NCBI RefSeq assembly: GCF_036607905.1
Contig: NZ_CP144555.1
Span: 5,332,001 to 5,396,000, forward strand
DNA: 64,000 nucleotides
Source: Streptomyces sp. SCSIO 75703
Lineage (GTDB): Bacteria; Actinomycetota; Actinomycetes; Streptomycetales; Streptomycetaceae
Direction of reading: 5' to 3'
The notes under the pieces are model-generated. The model was given only the letters and a program-made list of their open reading frames with translations, had not been told where the DNA came from and did not search any database. Below, piece after piece: positions 1 through 8,243 of the stretch; position 1 is the first letter of the stretch; each line of letters begins with the position of its first letter. The translations under genes were made by a program, and so were the position numbers.

Positions 1-15
1 GCCGCCACGGCTAGA

Positions 16-33
16 GCCTCTCGTTTGGGATCA
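16..33. repeat. Single arm of a dispersed intergenic inverted repeat
   Basis: The stretch GCCTCTCGTTTGGGATCA is, apart from one extra T, the same as one arm of the inverted repeat at 44228-44286. No partner arm follows here, so the other arm may lie outside the window. A possible TAG at 12-14 could end a plus-strand gene beginning outside the window, but too little is visible to call it. Confidence 0.45.
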
Positions 34-70
34 CGCCGGGCTCGCGGGGTCCGGCAGGACTGACGGCAGC

Positions 71-106
71 GGGGCCCCGGCGTCCGGACGCGGACACCGG
101 GGCCCC
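71..106. terminator. Hairpin terminator downstream of cobC
   Basis: GGGGCCCCGGCGTCCG pairs with CGGACACCGGGGCCCC around a 4-nt loop, with a single C-A mismatch. It lies about 110 nt past the cobC stop and has no U tract, as is usual for Streptomyces. It could serve transcripts from either side. The rest of 1-217 shows no convincing coding potential. Confidence 0.6.
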
Positions 107-217
107 GGCGCGGCGCCTCCCGCGGGCACGGGCGCGCACGCGCCCCCCGCGGGGCTCGGGCCCGCCGGCCTTCAGGGTGACGAGCCGTCGCCGCCGCGCG
201 CCCGCGCCCCGCGGGGC

Positions 218-1333
218 TCAGGCGCCCTCCGCCACCGCGTCCCGCAGCGCGCGGACGAAGGCGTCGGTCGTCGCCCGGTCCCGCACCGCCACCCGCAGCC
301 ACTCCGCGTCCAGGCCGGGGAAGGTGTCCCCGCGCCGGACCGCGTACCCGGCGGCCCGCAGGCGCCGCCGCACCGCCGCCGCCCCGGGGAGCCGGAGCAG
401 CACGAACGGGCCCCGCGGCGGCTCCACGACCCGCAGCCCGGCCCCCGCCAGCCCGCGCACCCCGGCGACCAGGTGCTCCCGGTCCGCCGCGATCCGCCGG
501 GCCGCCTCGGCGGCCTCCGCCAGCGCCCGCGGGCCCACGCACGCCTCGGCCGCCACCAGCGCCGGAGTCGACACCGGCCACAGCGGCTGCGCCCGTTCCA
601 GCCGCGCCACCGTCCCCGGCGCCGCCAGCACGTACCCGATCCGCAGCCCCGCCAGCCCCCACGTCTTGGTCAGACTGCGCAGCACCACCAGCCCCGGCAC
701 GTCCGTCCGCCCGGCCAGCGCCTCCCGCTCGCCCGGCACCGCGTCCATGAACGCCTCGTCCACCACCAGCGTCCGCCCCGGCCGGGCCAGCGCCGCGACG
801 GCGCCCGCCGGGTGCAGCACCGAGGTCGGATTGGTGGGGTTGCCGATCACCACGAGGTCGGCGTCGGCCGGTACCGCGGCCGGATCGAGGCGGAAACCGT
901 CCGCCGCGTTCAGCACCACCCGCCCGACCCGGTGCCCGGCGTCCGCGAGCGCCGCCTCCGGCTCCGTGAACTGCGGATGCACCACCACCGGCCGGCGGAC
1001 GTCGAGGGCGCGGGCCAGCAGCACGAACGCCTCCGCGGCGCCCGCCGTCAGCAGTACCCGCTCCGGCCCCAGCCCGTGCCGGGCCGCCACCGCCGCCCGC
1101 GCCGCACGGCCGTCCGGGTAGGCGGCGAGGGAGCCGAGCGAGCCGGCGAGGCGCTCGCGCAGCCAGGCGGGCGGGGTGCCGGTCCGCACGTTCACCGCGA
1201 GGTCCACCAGCGCCGAGCCGTCGTCGCGGACCTCGGCGTCCCCGTGGTGGCGCAGGTCGTGCCCGCCCGCGGCGAGGCCGGGCGCGGCGGGGGCGGGGGC
1301 GGGATCAGTGCGCGTGCGAGTGTGCGTGTCCAT
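218..1333 (-). CDS. cobC: CobC-like PLP-dependent threonine-phosphate decarboxylase
   Basis: A 371-residue fold-type I aminotransferase of the Rv2231c/CobC family. Such proteins use pyridoxal phosphate to make the aminopropanol phosphate that CobD attaches to the corrin ring (family knowledge). Visible marks are NPTNPT near residue 165, DEAFMD near 192, and SLTKTWGLAGLRIGY with the likely Schiff-base lysine at about K223. It is the last gene of the cobM-to-cobC run and overlaps the 3' end of cbiX by 29 nt, so its translation is probably coupled. The ATG at 1333 fits, but a start slightly further in is possible because the first 30 residues are low complexity. The family assignment is firm; the exact substrate is inferred from context. 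Confidence 0.86.
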   Translation of the reverse strand: MDTHTRTRTDPAPAPAAPGLAAGGHDLRHHGDAEVRDDGSALVDLAVNVRTGTPPAWLRERLAGSLGSLAAYPDGRAARAAVAARHGLGPERVLLTAGAAEAFVLLARALDVRRPVVVHPQFTEPEAALADAGHRVGRVVLNAADGFRLDPAAVPADADLVVIGNPTNPTSVLHPAGAVAALARPGRTLVVDEAFMDAVPGEREALAGRTDVPGLVVLRSLTKTWGLAGLRIGYVLAAPGTVARLERAQPLWPVSTPALVAAEACVGPRALAEAAEAARRIAADREHLVAGVRGLAGAGLRVVEPPRGPFVLLRLPGAAAVRRRLRAAGYAVRRGDTFPGLDAEWLRVAVRDRATTDAFVRALRDAVAEGA

Positions 1334-2222
1334 GGCCGTGATGGTGCCCGTGGTGGTGACCGCCGTCGTCGTCGGGGTGGTAGTGGGGCTGCTGCGGCAG
1401 CCCCACCTTGTCCTCGAAGCCGGGCAGCGCGATCCGGTAGACGCAACTGTCGCAGTTCATCCGCAGGTCGCCCCCGACGGCCTCCTCGTACCGCTCCCAG
1501 ACCAGGTCCAGGAGTTCCGGCTCCGGCCCGATGACGTCCGCCGAGCGGACCTCGGCCTCCGGGTGGGCGGCGGCCCACCTCTCGGTCTGGCGCCGCACCC
1601 GGTCCGGCAGGATGCCGGTGAACAGGAAGTACGGCAGGACCACGATCCGCCGCGCGCCCAGCCGCAGGCAGCGGTCCAGCCCGCCCGGCACGTCCGGCCG
1701 GGCCAGCGACACGAACGCCGTCTCCACACCGGCGTAGCCGCGCCCCTCCCACAGCAGCCGGGCCGCCTTGAACACCTCGGCGTTGGCGTCCGGATCGGTC
1801 GAGCCGCGCCCGACCAGCAGCACGGTCACCTCGGCGGGGTCCCAGGACGGGTCGACCGCCTCGGCGAACCGCCGCTCCAGCACCCGCAGCAGCGAGGGGT
1901 GCGGGCCCAGCGGCCGGCCGTAGGTGTACGTGATGCCCGGGTGGCGTTCCTTCTCGCGGGCCAGCGCGGCCGGGATGTCGCCCTTGGCGTGCCCGGCGGA
2001 CACCAGCATCAGCGGCACGGCCGCGAACCGGCGCACACCGCGCGCGACCAGGTCGGCGACGGCCTCGCCCAGCGGCGGCGGGGAGAGTTCGATGAAGCCG
2101 CCCGCGACGGGCGACTGGGGGTGGCGGCGGCCCAGTTCGCGGACGAAGTCGCGGAACGCCTCGGCTCCGGCCTCGTCCCGGGTCCCGTGGCCGGCGATGA
2201 GCAGGGCGGGCGGGGTGGTCAC
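1305..2222 (-). CDS. cbiX: CbiX-type sirohydrochlorin cobaltochelatase with His-rich tail
   Basis: A 305-residue chelatase of the long CbiX type, which inserts Co2+ into sirohydrochlorin in the early-cobalt route. The N-terminus LLIAGHGTRDEAG carries the metal-binding His of the CbiX/SirB fold, and a second domain half follows (LLVGRGSTDPDAN). Near the C-terminus are an MNCDSC motif (MxCxxC, an Fe-S motif known from Bacillus megaterium CbiX) and a tail of HHHGHHHGHGHAHSHAH suited to cobalt storage. The GTG start at 2222 overlaps the cobH stop as GTGA; longer in-frame extensions upstream read through cobH and are rejected. It coexists with CobN/ChlID, the late-insertion chelatase, in the same cluster. 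Confidence 0.9.
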   Translation of the reverse strand: MTTPPALLIAGHGTRDEAGAEAFRDFVRELGRRHPQSPVAGGFIELSPPPLGEAVADLVARGVRRFAAVPLMLVSAGHAKGDIPAALAREKERHPGITYTYGRPLGPHPSLLRVLERRFAEAVDPSWDPAEVTVLLVGRGSTDPDANAEVFKAARLLWEGRGYAGVETAFVSLARPDVPGGLDRCLRLGARRIVVLPYFLFTGILPDRVRRQTERWAAAHPEAEVRSADVIGPEPELLDLVWERYEEAVGGDLRMNCDSCVYRIALPGFEDKVGLPQQPHYHPDDDGGHHHGHHHGHGHAHSHAH

Positions 2223-2827
2223 AGGGTCTCCTCGGGTTTCCCGGACGGGGTGCCGTCCGGAGCGGGGTGGTACAACAGGGCGTTGAGCGCGGCGGCGGCC
2301 ACGGCCGAACCGCCCTTCTCGGACACGTTGCTGACGGCGGGCAGCCCGCTCTCGCGCAGCGCGGCCTTGGACTCGGCGGCGCCGACGAAACCGACGGGCA
2401 GCCCGATCACGAGCGCGGGGGAGGCGTCCAGGGCGAGCAGTTCCTCCAGGGCGGTCGGCGCGCAGCCGATCACCCACAGGGCGCCCGGCCCGACCTGCTC
2501 GTGGGCGAGCCGCACCGCGTGCGCCGAGCGGGTCAGCCCGGGGCCGGCGACGGCGTCCCGCAGCCGGCACACCGTCTCCCGGCGGGTGATGCCGGCCGCG
2601 ACCATCTCGACGTCCACGACGACGGGCGCCCCGGCGTGCAGCGCGGCGTGCGCCCGCACCAGGTCGGCCTCGTCCATGACCAGGTCGGAGGCGTACTCCA
2701 GGTCGGCCGCGGAGTGGATGACCCGCTCGACGACCGCGCGGGTCAGCGGCGGGAGGGGCGAGGTGTCCAGCCGGGCGCGCAGCCGCCGGAAGGACTCCTG
2801 CTCGATGGGGTGGACCACCCGGTTCAC
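2219..2827 (-). CDS. cobH: Precorrin-8X methylmutase
   Basis: A 202-residue CobH/CbiC protein, the usual family length. It moves the methyl group from C11 to C12 of precorrin-8X (or cobalt-precorrin-8) to give hydrogenobyrinate. The family signature is clear: IEQESFRRL at the N-terminus with its Arg, ERVIHSAADLEYA with the catalytic His near residue 42, and IGLPVGFVGAAESK near the C-terminus. The GTG start at 2827 overlaps the stop of the cbiG-cobJ gene by 4 nt, and the stop overlaps the cbiX start the same way, so it sits inside a translationally coupled chain. Confidence 0.93.
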   Translation of the reverse strand: MNRVVHPIEQESFRRLRARLDTSPLPPLTRAVVERVIHSAADLEYASDLVMDEADLVRAHAALHAGAPVVVDVEMVAAGITRRETVCRLRDAVAGPGLTRSAHAVRLAHEQVGPGALWVIGCAPTALEELLALDASPALVIGLPVGFVGAAESKAALRESGLPAVSNVSEKGGSAVAAAALNALLYHPAPDGTPSGKPEETL

Positions 2828-4524
2828 CGCGCCCCCTCCCGGCCGTCCTGCCAGCGGTAGCCGCGCGGGGTCACCATGCGCCCGGCGATCCGCCGGGTCG
2901 CGGTGTTGCCCACCGTCACGACCGTCATCATGTCGACCGTCGCCGGGTCGAGCCCGGCCAGCGTCGTCAGCCGGCTCGACTCGTCGGCGCGCGAGGCGTT
3001 GCGCACCACACCGACCGGGGTGCCGGGCTCCCGGTGTTCCGCGAGGACCGACAGCGCCTTCGGGAGCTGCCAGTCGCGGCCCCGGCTGCGCGGGTTGTAG
3101 AAGGTCACGACGAGGTCGGCTTCGGCCGCCGCGCGCACCCGCCGCTCGATGACCTCCCACGGCGTGTGCAGGTCGGACAGGCTGATGGAGACGTGGTCGT
3201 GGCCGAGCGGCGCCCCGAGGATCGCGCCGGCCGCCAGGGCCGCCGTCACACCGGGCACGCCGACCACGTCGATGTCGTCGGACGCCTCGGCCAGCGCGGG
3301 CGAGGCCATCGCGTACACCCCCGCGTCGCCGCTGCCGATCAGGGCGACCGCCTGCCCGCGCCGGGCCTCGGCCACGGCCGTGCGGGCGCGTTCCTCCTCG
3401 GCGCCGAGCCCGGACTCCAGCACCCGGGTGCCGGGGCGCAGCAGGTCGCGGATCTGGTCCACGTACTGGTCGAGGCCGACCAGGACGGAGGCCCGCCGCA
3501 GCTCCTCGCGGGCGCGGGGGGTGAGCAGGTCCCGGGCGCCCGGCCCGAGACCGACCACCGCGAGCCGGCCGCGCACCGGCCGCCGGACCACCGCGCAGGT
3601 GGCCATCGCGGGCCGTCCGTCGGCGCGCCGCGACTTCCGCTTGGGCACGAGGAGTTCTCCGCCCCGGGCCAGCGCCGCGGCCTCGGCGACCGAGGGCGTG
3701 CCGACGGCGGCCAGCGGCGCCTCGGAGGGGTGGGGCACCTCGACGCCGGCCAGTTCGGCGGCCGGGTGGGTCACCAGGGGCACGCCGAGCCGTCCGGCGG
3801 CGGCGACGATGCCGGGCTCCTCGGACTTGGCGTCGACGGTGGCCAGTTCGGCGACGGAGGCCGGGCAGAGCCCGGCGTCGGCCAGGGCCTCGCCGACCAG
3901 GTCCAGCACCTCGTCGGCGGGCACGCCCCGGGAGCCGCCGACCCCGACGACCAGTGTCGGCGGGCGCAGCACCGCCTCCCGCTCGGCCGGCGTCACCAGA
4001 CGGTCGGTCAGCCGGATCGCGTACGGCCCGTCCGCGGCCAGCGGCAGCGGCGGCAGCGGCCAGGCCACGTCGGCCCGCAGGACGACCGGCTCGCCGTCCA
4101 GCAGGGCCCGGGAGACCCCGGCGACGTCCCCTTCGACGGGCAGGCCGAGCGTGTCCAGGCCCGGCAGCCCGACGGCGTCCGTCGCCGTGGTCACCACCGG
4201 CCGTGCTCCCAGCACCTCGCCGACCGCGCGGGCCAGGTCGTTGGCGCCCCCGGCGTGCCCGCCGGCCAGCGAGACGGCGAACCGGCCGCCCTCGTCGACG
4301 CAGACCACGCCCGGGTCGGTGCGCTTGTCGTCCAGCAGCGGTGCCAGGAGCCGGACGACGGCCCCGGTGGCGAGGAAGCAGACGAGCCCGTCGCACTCGG
4401 CGAACGCGGTCCGTACGGCGTCCGCGACGGGGCCCTCGTAGACGCGGGTGCGCTCCGGCCAGGCCGCGGCCAGCCGGTCCCGGGCCGCCGCCCCCGCCGC
4501 GGTGGCGGAAATCAGGCCGATCAC
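2824..4524 (-). CDS. cobJ: CbiG-CobJ fusion: cobalt-precorrin-5A hydrolase / precorrin-3B C17-methyltransferase
   Basis: A 566-residue two-domain protein. Residues 1-310 are CbiG-like: an N-terminal half with FLATGAVVRLLAPLL and LAGGHAGGANDLAR, and a C-terminal CobE-like half with VVGVGGSRGVPADEV. Residues from about 318 are a SAM-dependent tetrapyrrole methylase of the CobJ/CbiH type, with the GLGPGARDLLTPRA loop, GSGDAGVYAMA and VTFYNPRSRGRDWQLPKA. CbiG opens the delta-lactone in the early-cobalt route; CobJ methylates C17 and contracts the ring. The fusion is common in actinobacteria. It starts with GTG at 4524, overlapping the cobL stop, and ends overlapping cobH. No separate CobG monooxygenase gene is visible, which fits use of the CbiG chemistry. 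Confidence 0.93.
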   Translation of the reverse strand: MIGLISATAAGAAARDRLAAAWPERTRVYEGPVADAVRTAFAECDGLVCFLATGAVVRLLAPLLDDKRTDPGVVCVDEGGRFAVSLAGGHAGGANDLARAVGEVLGARPVVTTATDAVGLPGLDTLGLPVEGDVAGVSRALLDGEPVVLRADVAWPLPPLPLAADGPYAIRLTDRLVTPAEREAVLRPPTLVVGVGGSRGVPADEVLDLVGEALADAGLCPASVAELATVDAKSEEPGIVAAAGRLGVPLVTHPAAELAGVEVPHPSEAPLAAVGTPSVAEAAALARGGELLVPKRKSRRADGRPAMATCAVVRRPVRGRLAVVGLGPGARDLLTPRAREELRRASVLVGLDQYVDQIRDLLRPGTRVLESGLGAEEERARTAVAEARRGQAVALIGSGDAGVYAMASPALAEASDDIDVVGVPGVTAALAAGAILGAPLGHDHVSISLSDLHTPWEVIERRVRAAAEADLVVTFYNPRSRGRDWQLPKALSVLAEHREPGTPVGVVRNASRADESSRLTTLAGLDPATVDMMTVVTVGNTATRRIAGRMVTPRGYRWQDGREGAR

Positions 4525-5798
4525 TGGGTCACTCCTTCACTGTCGGTGTCCCCGGCGGCCCGGCCGCGGGGGGTGGTGGCGGGGGTGGCGGGGCGCAGGC
4601 CCCACAGCAGGAAGACCGGGTTGCCGGCGGCGAGCCGCGTCACGTCCCCGGGCAGCGGCGCCAGCCGGGAGGACTGGAGCAGCACCCCGCCGCACTCCAG
4701 CCCGGCCCCCGCCAGCGCCGCGCGCGCCGCCGGGACGCGGTCCAGCGCGGCCACGGCGACGACCACCGCGCGCCGGGCCCGCCGGGCGCAGGCCGCGACG
4801 ACCGCGGGCAGATCCCGCCCGCCGCCGCCGACGAACACCGCGTCCGGGTCGTCCAGCGCGGCGAGCGCCCCGGGCGCCGTGCCGTGCACCACGTGGACCG
4901 TGACGCCGTGCGCGGCGGCGTTGGCGCCGATCCGGGCGACGCCGTCCGGGCTCTTCTCGACGGCGGTGACGGCGGCGCCGAGGCGGGCGCACTCCACCGC
5001 CACCGACCCGGAGCCGGCGCCGACGTCCCACACCAGGTCGCCGGGGCGCGGGCCGAGCCGGGCCAGCGCCAGCGCCCGCACCTCGAACTTGGTGATCATC
5101 GAGTCGCGGTGGGCGAACTCCGTCTCCTCCAGAGCCCATCCGGCCGGCCGCCGGGCCGGCCCCGCGACCGTCCGGACGGTGCCCACCGCGCGCGTCTCGT
5201 CCAGGCACAGCACGACGTTCACCGCCGGCCCCCAGTCCCGGGCGGCGGCCTCGGCGGGCGTCACCCGCTCCACGCGCTCCGCGCCGGTGCCGAGCGCCGA
5301 GGCGACGACCAGGACCCGGGGCAGGTCCCCGAGGGCGGCGCCCAGCTCGGCGGGGCCGGCGCCGGGCCCGGTCAGCACGGCCACCTTGGGATGCGCGCGG
5401 CACAGGTTGGCCGCGGTGCGCGGGTCGCGCCCGTGGGCGCTGGCCACCACCGCGTCGTCCCAGGGCAGCCCGGCCCGCGCGAAGGCGGCGGCGACGGACG
5501 ACACCCCGGGCCGCACGTCCAGCCGCTCCGGACCGAGCCGTTCGGCCAGCGCCCGCACGATCCCGAAGAACCCGGGGTCGCCCGAGGCCAGCACCACCAC
5601 CGGCCGTCCGTCGGCCACGTGTTCCGCGATCGCGTCCAGGGCGGGCGCGAGCGGGCCGAGGACGATGCGCCGCGCCCCCTCGGGCAGCGGCACGGCGTCC
5701 AGGTGGCGCCGGCCGCCCACGACGAGCCGCGTCCCGGCCGGCACACCGTCCGCCGGCGCCCCGACGCCCGTGCCGACGACGGTGACCCGCGCGCTCAC
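4521..5798 (-). CDS. cobL: Precorrin-6Y C5,15-methyltransferase (decarboxylating)
   Basis: A 425-residue CobL with the expected two parts. The N-terminal CbiE-type methylase carries VVLASGDPGFFGI and RPGVSSVAAAFARAGLPWDDA. The C-terminal CbiT-type Rossmann methylase from about residue 225 carries DSMITKFEVRALALARLG, the SAM loop DVGAGSGSVAVE, and FVGGGGRDL. It methylates C5 and C15 of precorrin-6B and decarboxylates the C12 acetate. The GTG start at 5798 overlaps the cobM stop by 4 nt. Longer in-frame extensions to beyond 7200 merely read through cobM and are rejected. Confidence 0.93.
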   Translation of the reverse strand: MSARVTVVGTGVGAPADGVPAGTRLVVGGRRHLDAVPLPEGARRIVLGPLAPALDAIAEHVADGRPVVVLASGDPGFFGIVRALAERLGPERLDVRPGVSSVAAAFARAGLPWDDAVVASAHGRDPRTAANLCRAHPKVAVLTGPGAGPAELGAALGDLPRVLVVASALGTGAERVERVTPAEAAARDWGPAVNVVLCLDETRAVGTVRTVAGPARRPAGWALEETEFAHRDSMITKFEVRALALARLGPRPGDLVWDVGAGSGSVAVECARLGAAVTAVEKSPDGVARIGANAAAHGVTVHVVHGTAPGALAALDDPDAVFVGGGGRDLPAVVAACARRARRAVVVAVAALDRVPAARAALAGAGLECGGVLLQSSRLAPLPGDVTRLAAGNPVFLLWGLRPATPATTPRGRAAGDTDSEGVTQ

Positions 5799-6676
5799 GC
5801 GTCCGCCCCCTCGCCGGCGGGCTCCGCCGGCACCGCCTGCGCGGCGGCCCCGTCCGGCGCCTGTCGGGCGCCGCGCTCGCGCAGCGCCCGCCGGGCCTCG
5901 GGGTCGGCCCGGCGGTAGCCGTGGAAGTGCCCCGGGTGGTACAGGTGCGAGCGGGTGCCGTGGGCGTCGAGCGCCGGGCCGACGAGGAAGAGCGTGTGCT
6001 TCCAGAGCCGGTGCTCCTTGACCGTCTCCTCCAGCGTGCCGACCGTGCACCGGACGATCAGCTCCTCGGGCCAGGTGGCCTGGTACGCCACGACCACCGG
6101 GGTGCCGGTCGGGTAGCCGCCCTCCAGCAGTTCCCGCACGAGCTGTCCGCTGCGGGCCGCCGACAGGAAGACGGCCATGGTGGTGCCGTGCCGGGCGAAC
6201 TCGCGGACCTCCTCCCCGGGCGGCATCGGCGTCTTGCCGCCGCCGAGGCGGGTGAGGATCACCGACTGGGCGACCTCCGGGATGGTCAGCTCCCGTCCCG
6301 CGAGCGCCGCGACCGCGGAGAACGCGGACACGCCCGGCACCACCTCGGTGGCGATGCCGATCGCGGCGCACCGGTCGAGCTGTTCCTGCGTGCCGCCCCA
6401 CAGGGCGGGGTCGCCCGAGTGGACGCGGGCCACCCGCAGGCCGTGGGCGTGGGCGCGCCGGTAGACGGCCACGACGTCCTCCAGGGACATCGTGGCCGAG
6501 TCCAGCACCTCCGCCCCGGGGCGGGCGTGTTCCAGCACCTCCGCCTGGACCAGGCTCGCCGCCCAGATCACGACGTCGGCCTCGGCGATGGCGCGCGCGG
6601 CGCGGAAGGTCAGCAGATCGGCGGCGCCGGGTCCGGCACCGACGAAGGTCACCTTGCCGGCGGATGCATCGGCCAT
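5795..6676 (-). CDS. cobM: Precorrin-4 C11-methyltransferase
   Basis: A 293-residue SAM-dependent methylase of the CobM/CbiF family, with KVTFVGAGPGAADLLT at the N-terminus, VHSGDPALWGGTQEQ, VPGVSAFSAVAALAGREL and TRLGGGKTPMPPGE. It adds the C11 methyl group. The ATG at 6676 has a GGAGAGGA Shine-Dalgarno about 9 nt upstream; a longer in-frame start at 6736 lacks one. It is the first gene of the second cob run. The 86-nt gap to the divergent ZIP gene is too short for a cobalamin riboswitch, so this run must be controlled differently from cobD. The C-terminal 40 residues are low-complexity Ala/Pro/Glu. Confidence 0.93.
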   Translation of the reverse strand: MADASAGKVTFVGAGPGAADLLTFRAARAIAEADVVIWAASLVQAEVLEHARPGAEVLDSATMSLEDVVAVYRRAHAHGLRVARVHSGDPALWGGTQEQLDRCAAIGIATEVVPGVSAFSAVAALAGRELTIPEVAQSVILTRLGGGKTPMPPGEEVREFARHGTTMAVFLSAARSGQLVRELLEGGYPTGTPVVVAYQATWPEELIVRCTVGTLEETVKEHRLWKHTLFLVGPALDAHGTRSHLYHPGHFHGYRRADPEARRALRERGARQAPDGAAAQAVPAEPAGEGADA

Positions 6677-6762
6677 GGGAATGGGTCCTCTCCTGCACAG
6701 GGGTACTGCGGTCGCTGCCGTCCCACGCGCGCGCACCCGCGCCGATCGGATAGCAAGGGGTC

Positions 6763-7491
6763 ATGGCGGTCTTCGTCGCGCTCGGCGCGTTCCTGATGAC
6801 GCTGGCCGGCGGCTGGACGGCCCAGCGGGTGACCGACCGGCGCCACCTGGTCCTCGGACTGGCCGGCGGCCTGATGCTGGGCGTGGCCGGCCTCGACCTG
6901 CTGCCGGAGGCGCTGGAGGCCGCGGACGGCGAGGTGTTCGGCGTGCCCACGGCGCTGCTGCTCTTCGTCGCCGGGTTCCTCCTCGCCCATCTGGGCGAAC
7001 GCCTGCTCGCCGCGCGGCGAGCCGCGCACGGGGCGGACGAGGCCGGGCGGCACTCGCCCGAGGTGGGGCTGACGGCCGCCGCCGCGATGGTCGGGCACAG
7101 CGCGATGGACGGGGTGGCGATCGGCGCCGCCTTCCAGGTGGGCGGCGGCATGGGGGCGGCCGTGGCGACCGCCGTGGTGGCCCACGACTTCGCGGACGGC
7201 TTCAACACCTACACACTGACGAGCCTGTACGGCAACGCCCGCCGCCGGGCGGTCGCCATGCTGGCCGCCGACGCCGTCGCGCCGGTGCTGGGTGCCGCGT
7301 CCACGCTGCTCTTCAGCATCCCGCAGGCGGCGCTCGGCGGGTATCTCGGCCTCTTCGGCGGGGTGCTGCTCTACCTCGCCGCCGCCGAGATCCTGCCCGA
7401 GGCCCACCACGAGCACCCGGCCCGCTCGACCCTGCTGTGCACGGTGGCGGGGGCCGCGTTCATCTGGCTGGTGGTGGGCGTCGCCGACTGA
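6763..7491 (+). CDS. ZIP-family metal transporter
   Basis: A 242-residue integral membrane protein of the ZIP (ZRT/IRT-like) family with about eight membrane spans. The paired metal-site motifs typical of ZIP helices 4 and 5 are present: HSAMDGVAIG near residue 115 and HDFADGFNTY near 143. A further glutamate/histidine motif, LAAAEILPEAHHEH, follows. It is the only plus-strand gene inside the cobalamin cluster, divergent from cobM and converging on cobI with a 20-nt gap. Supply of cobalt or zinc to the pathway is an attractive inference, but the substrate cannot be read from sequence. The ATG is close behind an AAGGGG motif with short spacing. Confidence 0.8.
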   Translation: MAVFVALGAFLMTLAGGWTAQRVTDRRHLVLGLAGGLMLGVAGLDLLPEALEAADGEVFGVPTALLLFVAGFLLAHLGERLLAARRAAHGADEAGRHSPEVGLTAAAAMVGHSAMDGVAIGAAFQVGGGMGAAVATAVVAHDFADGFNTYTLTSLYGNARRRAVAMLAADAVAPVLGAASTLLFSIPQAALGGYLGLFGGVLLYLAAAEILPEAHHEHPARSTLLCTVAGAAFIWLVVGVAD

Positions 7492-7511
7492 GCCGTCCGC
7501 CGCCGGTCCGC

Positions 7512-8243
7512 TCACAGCTTGCCGCCCCGCCCGTCCGTGCGCCGGGCCGGCGCGATCAGCGTCGACAGGTAGGGCAGCGGGCCGCCGTCCAGTTCGGCGG
7601 CGGGGCGGACGGACTCCTCCGGCAGCCCGAGCGCCGAGCCCCACACGGCGTCCTCCAGCCGGCCGGTCTCCCGCAGCGCCTCGGCGACCTCGGCCGCCTG
7701 CCGGCCGAACTTGTAGGCGACGACCGTCCCCGGCCCCTCCAGCGCCTCCCGGAGCACGGCCGCCCCGGCCGTCACCGGCACCAGGGTCAGCGGCTCGGTG
7801 CCCTCGGTCAGCACGGCGCCCGAGCGGGCGGCGAGGTCCTGCATGGCGGTGATGCCGGGCACGGTCTCCACCACGGCGGAGGGCACCAGGGCGCCGACGG
7901 TCTGGGCGAGGTAGGTGAAGGTGGAGTACACGTTGGGGTCGCCGATGGTGGCGAAGGCGACCCGCGGGTGGGCGCGCAGCAGTGCGGCCACGCGCTCCCC
8001 GGCCGCGTCCCACGCCGCCTCGCGCCGGGCCCGGTCGCCGCGCTCGTTGAGGGCGAACACCACCCGTACGAGCTTCTCGGCGGGCACGTAGTGCAGTACG
8101 GTCGCCTCGGCCCGGCCGCGTTCCCCGGTGTCCATCACCGGGACGACCACGACGTCCGCCGCGCGCAGCGCCTCGACCCCCTTCACCGTGACCAGTCCGG
8201 GGTCCCCCGGGCCGACCCCGACCCCGATCAGCGTGCTGCTCAT
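7512..8243 (-). CDS. cobI: Precorrin-2 C20-methyltransferase
   Basis: A 243-residue tetrapyrrole methylase of the CobI/CbiL type. Visible motifs are LIGVGVGPGDPGLVTVKGVE at the N-terminus, VAFATIGDPNVYSTFTYLAQ, and ETVPGITAMQDLAARSG. It methylates C20 of precorrin-2 (or cobalt-precorrin-2) to commit the ring to corrinoid. The ATG at 8243 overlaps the cobB TGA as ATGA. It is the last gene of the riboswitch-controlled run and ends 20 nt from the convergent ZIP gene. Confidence 0.93.
   Translation of the reverse strand: MSSTLIGVGVGPGDPGLVTVKGVEALRAADVVVVPVMDTGERGRAEATVLHYVPAEKLVRVVFALNERGDRARREAAWDAAGERVAALLRAHPRVAFATIGDPNVYSTFTYLAQTVGALVPSAVVETVPGITAMQDLAARSGAVLTEGTEPLTLVPVTAGAAVLREALEGPGTVVAYKFGRQAAEVAEALRETGRLEDAVWGSALGLPEESVRPAAELDGGPLPYLSTLIAPARRTDGRGGKL

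Noticed and set aside
6677..6762. Second cobalamin riboswitch before cobM
   Set aside because: The gap is too short and has no B12 box.
4521..7208. An 895-residue protein extending CobL upstream
   Set aside because: The extension reads antisense to the ZIP gene and out of frame through cobM; CobL homology starts at 5798.
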